Below are positions 5,934 to 9,656 of a stretch of DNA of 9,656 bases, one piece after another. The notes under the pieces are model-generated. The model was not told the origin of the DNA. It saw only the letters and a list, made by a program, of their open reading frames with translations, and made no database searches. Numbering within the stretch: the first letter of the stretch is position 1; each line of letters begins with the position of its first letter. Source of the stretch: an uncultured Eubacteriales bacterium (lineage in GTDB: Bacteria > Bacillota_A > Clostridia > Lachnospirales > Cellulosilyticaceae); assembly GCA_900556665.1 (NCBI GenBank), contig USPX01000059.1, positions 1-9,656 on the forward strand, given 5' to 3'. A program made the translations under genes and the position numbers.

Positions 5934-8900
5934 CTACTCCCTCATCCATGCACTATAAGCTATAGGTACTAAAATTAATGTAAATACTGTGGAAACCAAA
6001 AGTCCAAACATAACAAGGATTGCTAATGGTTTAAATAACATATTTGTTGAAACTGCAAGTGGTATTAACCCAAGTGTTGTCGTAATTGTACTTAGCATAA
6101 TCGGTCTAAATCTTTTTGCTGAGGCTAACTTGCACGCCTCATCTAGACTAATATCCTTTTTTCTTTCTGTATTAATAAAGTCCACAAGCACTATAGCATT
6201 ATTAACTACAATGCCTAGTAAACTTATAATTCCTAGTACTGCAAATAGCGTTAATTTCTGCCCGCAAATTAATAAGAAAATAACACCGCCCATTACACCA
6301 AAAGGTAATGAAATAAATACGATTAATGATTGCGTTAAAGAATTAAACTGTGCTACTAATATTAAAATAATACATGCCAAAGAAATAATTCCTGCTACTA
6401 CAACTGAGTCTATAACATCCCCAAATGTTTTCTTTTCACCAGACATTTCTACTGTGACACCTTCTGGTAATTTAATTTCCTTAAGTTTATTTTCTAATTG
6501 TGTCTGTACACTAATGGAAGTATTTTTAGAATCTGTGTAACAACCCACTACAATACCTCTTTTTCCATTAACTCTTACAATTGAATTCAGCTTAGATACG
6601 GTTTCTATTGTAGCAAATTGTTTAAGGGCATATTTCTTTTGTGTAATGCTTGATTTAACCTTAAAATTAGAAAGTAATTCCAAACTCTCTAAGTCGCCTT
6701 CTAATGTAATCCCATATTCTTTTCCATTTCTTCTAAGCACAGATGCCTTTCTACCTTTTAAGGCAATATTGAGTTCATTTTGTACTTGTGCTTTAGTTAG
6801 TCCTAATGCACTAAGCTTATTCATATCCATATTAATGTAGTAATTATAAGTTGATAACTTTTTATCACTTGTTATATTTTTGGTGCCTTCTATATTTTGT
6901 AATACCTCCACCACCTGATCTGCTGCCGTATTTAAAGCTTCTAAATCATTGGAATATAGCTTAGCTTCTACAGGCACACAGCCTGGTGATATAATACTTA
7001 ATTCATCTACAATGACATGCCCACCTACTATTTTCTCATCCATTTCTCTTTGTAAATACTCTACCATTTGATAAGTATATTTAAATCGCTTAGAATCTTT
7101 TAAATCAATTCTTACAAAAATATCCCCCAAACTTTTAAGTTCTGGCTGTGCAATAATAGAGAAATCATATTTAGGCAAGCCTATGCCTATACCATCAAAA
7201 TAATATTCTACTTCTGGTTGCTGCTTTAAAATATCATCAATATCCTTTACAATCTGCTCTGTTTTTTCTAAGTTATTATCATCATCTGCAGTTAATTGCA
7301 AGGTGACTACATCTTTATAAGCCTTAGGCAAGAGCTGTAATTCAATATTTTTAAATGTAAGTCCACCTATTGCAATGAAAACTACTGCTACAATCACCAT
7401 GAATACTTTATGTTTAAAAAATAAATTAATCATTTTATTATAAGCCCTTTTTACTAAGCCTTCTTTCTCTTTTTTCTTTTTACAAGGCTTTAAAATAACT
7501 GAGCACATAAGCGGGGTTACAAACATCGAAACAACATAAGATGCCACTAAACTTACAATGATTACAATAGGCAAACTAATCGTAAGCTGCTTATGAGAAC
7601 CTTTTAAATTTAAAAGTGAAAGGAAAGCTACAACAGTAGTCAGCATAGATGCAAACACCGGCATTGCAACTTCTTTTGCTCCTGAGATGCAAGCACTTTT
7701 TCTTTCTTCTCCCTGGTCTAACCTTACTTGTATGGCATCACTTACAACTATGGCATTATCTACTAACATGCCTAATGCCACAATAAGTGCTGCTAACGAA
7801 ATAAATTGAATTTCTATGCCTGCAAGTTTCATTACAATAAAAGTAATGGCTATTGAAAGTGGAATCGTAAAAGATACCACAAGACCATTTCTGAAATTCA
7901 TCCCTACCATAACTATAATAATAACAATAACTATAGCTTCTATTAAATTAATAATAAAATCATCAATTGACTTTTGTATCACTTCGGGTTGAAAGTAAAC
8001 TTTATGTAAATGAATATGTGAAGGTAAAGTCTCTTCATATTTTTGTACTGTTTCCGTAACACGCTCACCTAACTTTAATACATTACGCCCCTGCTGAAAA
8101 TAGAGCGCAATTAATGTTGCTTCCTCACCATTATACGTATATTTACTTGTATCTTTAGGCACTTCATAATATACATCCCCTATGTTTTCTAGTGTAATAA
8201 TATTCCCATCTTTAGAAGTTCCAATAATCATCTTCTTTAACTCATCTATATCTGCCATTTTCCCTGATGTATCAACTGTTAATTTACTGCCCTCTACTAT
8301 AATCTCTCCTGCTGGTAACATACTGTTTTGATAATTAATGATTTGAATCAGTTCTGCAAAAGATAAATTTAAATCATTTAATTTCTTTGTATCAATCTTA
8401 ACAGTAAGTTGTGACTCCCTTTTGCCCATGACTTCTACACGTTGTACCCCATCTAATACTCTAAGCTGATCACGTAACTCTTCAGCTCTTTGTGCCATTT
8501 CATCACTACTTACGTCTTCTCCAGTCATAGCTAGCATCAGTCCCGTTGTATCCATAATATCTGTATCTACCGTTATGGATGTTACACCTTCTGGTAACTG
8601 CGGCTTTAAATCATCTAACTTTCGCCTTAATACATCAAAGCTTTCATCCGTTACTTCTTTCTTAAGATTCATATCTAAGGCAACCGTTATAACCGCCACA
8701 CTATTAAAGGTCTGTGATTTACAATTATCAAATCCGTCCAATTCTAGTACAACGTCTTCTATTTTATCCGTTACAAGTTCTTCCATATCCGTTGCTGATG
8801 CTCCCGGATAGACGACACGAATAATTGCCATTGGTACAGAAACCTCTGGAAAGTTTTGTTTCGGTATATCAAAGTAGCAAAATATCCCTGCCCCCATACA

Positions 8901-8966
8901 TGTTATAATAAGTATTACAACAAGCAATTTCTTTTCTAAACAAAATTCTATAATCCCCTTTTTCAT
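5934..8966 (-). CDS. RND-family efflux transporter (AcrB/SwrC-like, HAE group)
   Basis: A proton-driven membrane exporter of 1010 residues, full length for the family. TM1 is at about 13-31. The first extracytoplasmic porter domain (about 35-335) is followed by TM2-6 (about 336-492), a basic cytoplasmic loop (494-507), TM7 (about 519-537), the second porter domain (about 540-850) and TM8-12 (about 851-1006). TM4 carries GMLVDNAIVV (399-408): Asp403 is present but the second Asp of AcrB is Asn404. TM10 has GIVVNNAIVLVDF (918-930), with Asn where AcrB has its key Lys. RFRPIM is at 952-957. The ATG lies 3 nt after the adaptor stop, and GTGAGG (8975-8980) is the likely ribosome binding site. Substrate is unknown: drugs, peptides or lipids are all possible. 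Confidence 0.93.
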   Translation of the reverse strand: MKKGIIEFCLEKKLLVVILIITCMGAGIFCYFDIPKQNFPEVSVPMAIIRVVYPGASATDMEELVTDKIEDVVLELDGFDNCKSQTFNSVAVITVALDMNLKKEVTDESFDVLRRKLDDLKPQLPEGVTSITVDTDIMDTTGLMLAMTGEDVSSDEMAQRAEELRDQLRVLDGVQRVEVMGKRESQLTVKIDTKKLNDLNLSFAELIQIINYQNSMLPAGEIIVEGSKLTVDTSGKMADIDELKKMIIGTSKDGNIITLENIGDVYYEVPKDTSKYTYNGEEATLIALYFQQGRNVLKLGERVTETVQKYEETLPSHIHLHKVYFQPEVIQKSIDDFIINLIEAIVIVIIIVMVGMNFRNGLVVSFTIPLSIAITFIVMKLAGIEIQFISLAALIVALGMLVDNAIVVSDAIQVRLDQGEERKSACISGAKEVAMPVFASMLTTVVAFLSLLNLKGSHKQLTISLPIVIIVSLVASYVVSMFVTPLMCSVILKPCKKKKEKEGLVKRAYNKMINLFFKHKVFMVIVAVVFIAIGGLTFKNIELQLLPKAYKDVVTLQLTADDDNNLEKTEQIVKDIDDILKQQPEVEYYFDGIGIGLPKYDFSIIAQPELKSLGDIFVRIDLKDSKRFKYTYQMVEYLQREMDEKIVGGHVIVDELSIISPGCVPVEAKLYSNDLEALNTAADQVVEVLQNIEGTKNITSDKKLSTYNYYINMDMNKLSALGLTKAQVQNELNIALKGRKASVLRRNGKEYGITLEGDLESLELLSNFKVKSSITQKKYALKQFATIETVSKLNSIVRVNGKRGIVVGCYTDSKNTSISVQTQLENKLKEIKLPEGVTVEMSGEKKTFGDVIDSVVVAGIISLACIILILVAQFNSLTQSLIVFISLPFGVMGGVIFLLICGQKLTLFAVLGIISLLGIVVNNAIVLVDFINTERKKDISLDEACKLASAKRFRPIMLSTITTTLGLIPLAVSTNMLFKPLAILVMFGLLVSTVFTLILVPIAYSAWMRE

Positions 8967-8969
8967 GGC

Positions 8970-9656
8970 TTACGCCTCACTTTCTTTAACTGTCACAACT
9001 TCATTTTCTTTAAGATTTTTCATTCCTTCTGTGACAACAATATCGTTTGCTGATAAGCCTTGTACTTCTACTTCTTCACCTTTTATTTCACCCATTTTTA
9101 TTTGTATACGCTTAATCTTATTTTCCCCATCTACTATATACACATAATCTAAACCTTCTATATTAAAAATACTTTTTATAGGAATAAAATACCCTTCATT
9201 TTCTTTTTGAACAATTTCTACGTCTACAATGTCCCCCATTACAAAAGATGAACTACCTTCAGATGCTTCATCTTGACTTGGTGTAATTTCTACTTCATAT
9301 GTTTTCGTCGTTTCATCAGGATATGCTGCAATCATACTAATTTTTCCTGATGTTTTATCATTAATAATGACTTTATCCCCTAATGCAATCTTATGATAAT
9401 CTTCTACACTGACCCCTATATAGATTACTTCTTTTTCCCCTTTGACACATACAACTGGTACGCCCGCATTAACTACTTCTCCATTCTTAAATGGTACTTC
9501 TAATACTATGCCACTAGCATCTGCTATTAAGGTTGCTTCTTCTATATTTTTTACATACTTTTCTTTAGCGATTTTTGCTTGTTCGATCTGCTCATTACTC
9601 TGACTTGCCTGGAGTACTTCTATATTTAATTTACAAGTTTCTATTTTTGCTTCTTG
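8970..9656 (-). CDS. RND membrane-fusion (HlyD-type) adaptor, C-terminal part, cut by the window edge
   Basis: The frame is open from the right edge to the stop at 8970, giving 228 visible residues with the N-terminus missing. The order fits an adaptor subunit: the end of a coiled-coil hairpin (about visible residues 1-38), a lipoyl half-motif (ATLIADASGIVLEVPFKNGE), a beta-barrel region with TSGKIS, then a membrane-proximal domain with VYIVDGENKIKRIQIKMG near the C-terminus. It would link the pump to the outer side of the envelope. An in-frame Met at 9335 is internal, because conserved lipoyl sequence precedes it. It is co-transcribed with the RND gene, and its promoter lies outside the window. 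Confidence 0.9.
   Translation of the reverse strand, partial: QEAKIETCKLNIEVLQASQSNEQIEQAKIAKEKYVKNIEEATLIADASGIVLEVPFKNGEVVNAGVPVVCVKGEKEVIYIGVSVEDYHKIALGDKVIINDKTSGKISMIAAYPDETTKTYEVEITPSQDEASEGSSSFVMGDIVDVEIVQKENEGYFIPIKSIFNIEGLDYVYIVDGENKIKRIQIKMGEIKGEEVEVQGLSANDIVVTEGMKNLKENEVVTVKESEA

Noticed and set aside
5989..6540. Antisense open frame of 183 codons within the RND gene
   Set aside because: It is a shadow of the conserved C-terminal membrane domain of the pump. The same holds for the frames at 6646-6840 and 8575-8811.
8970..9335. A 121-residue stand-alone protein starting at the Met at 9335
   Set aside because: The same frame stays open to the window edge and encodes the lipoyl and coiled-coil parts of an adaptor, so this Met is internal to a longer, truncated gene.
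1..9656. CRISPR arrays, insertion sequences, prophage or defence genes
   Set aside because: I found no regularly spaced direct repeats, transposase or integrase motifs, target-site duplications or nuclease-type operons. The tRNA genes show no 3'-end duplication that would suggest an integrated element.

Overview
The window is AT-rich DNA from a low-GC Gram-positive bacterium. Strong GGAGG-type ribosome binding sites, consensus sigma-A promoters, a lipoprotein signal, clostridial-looking tRNAs and many intrinsic terminators all fit Firmicutes. I lean towards Clostridia (Lachnospirales or Cellulosilyticum-like), but that is inference from overall flavour, not from a marker gene.

Left part (1-2600), all leftward. 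The extreme left looks like the promoter and leader of a stable-RNA, probably rRNA, operon whose body lies outside the window: TTGACG-17-TAATAT, a hairpin at the predicted transcript start and a boxA-like TTTGAAAAC. Just upstream of that promoter sit two perfect DnaA boxes and several degenerate ones. Next come a YczE-family membrane protein, a strong terminator, a lipoprotein with an acidic linker and its own consensus promoter, and a three-gene tRNA operon (His-Gln-Ser) with a clear promoter and terminator.

Middle (3016-5817), rightward. Two small membrane proteins with overlapping genes (DUF969 and DUF979) are followed by pyroglutamyl-peptidase I (pcp) and a gamma-glutamylcyclotransferase-like protein. 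Both enzymes would release 5-oxoproline (pyroglutamate), so the four genes look like a module for pyroglutamyl or gamma-glutamyl peptides, with the DUF969/DUF979 pair as the probable transporter. A weak terminator-like hairpin splits the transporter pair from the enzymes.

Right part (5934-9656), leftward. A complete RND (AcrB/SwrC-type) efflux pump is preceded, 3 nt upstream, by the C-terminal part of its membrane-fusion (HlyD-type) partner, which runs off the right edge. The two convergent blocks are separated by tandem hairpins, the second an 18-bp bidirectional terminator.

I saw no CRISPR array, insertion sequence, phage gene or defence system. The points most worth a second look are the DnaA-box cluster beside the RNA promoter and the 5-oxoproline gene set.
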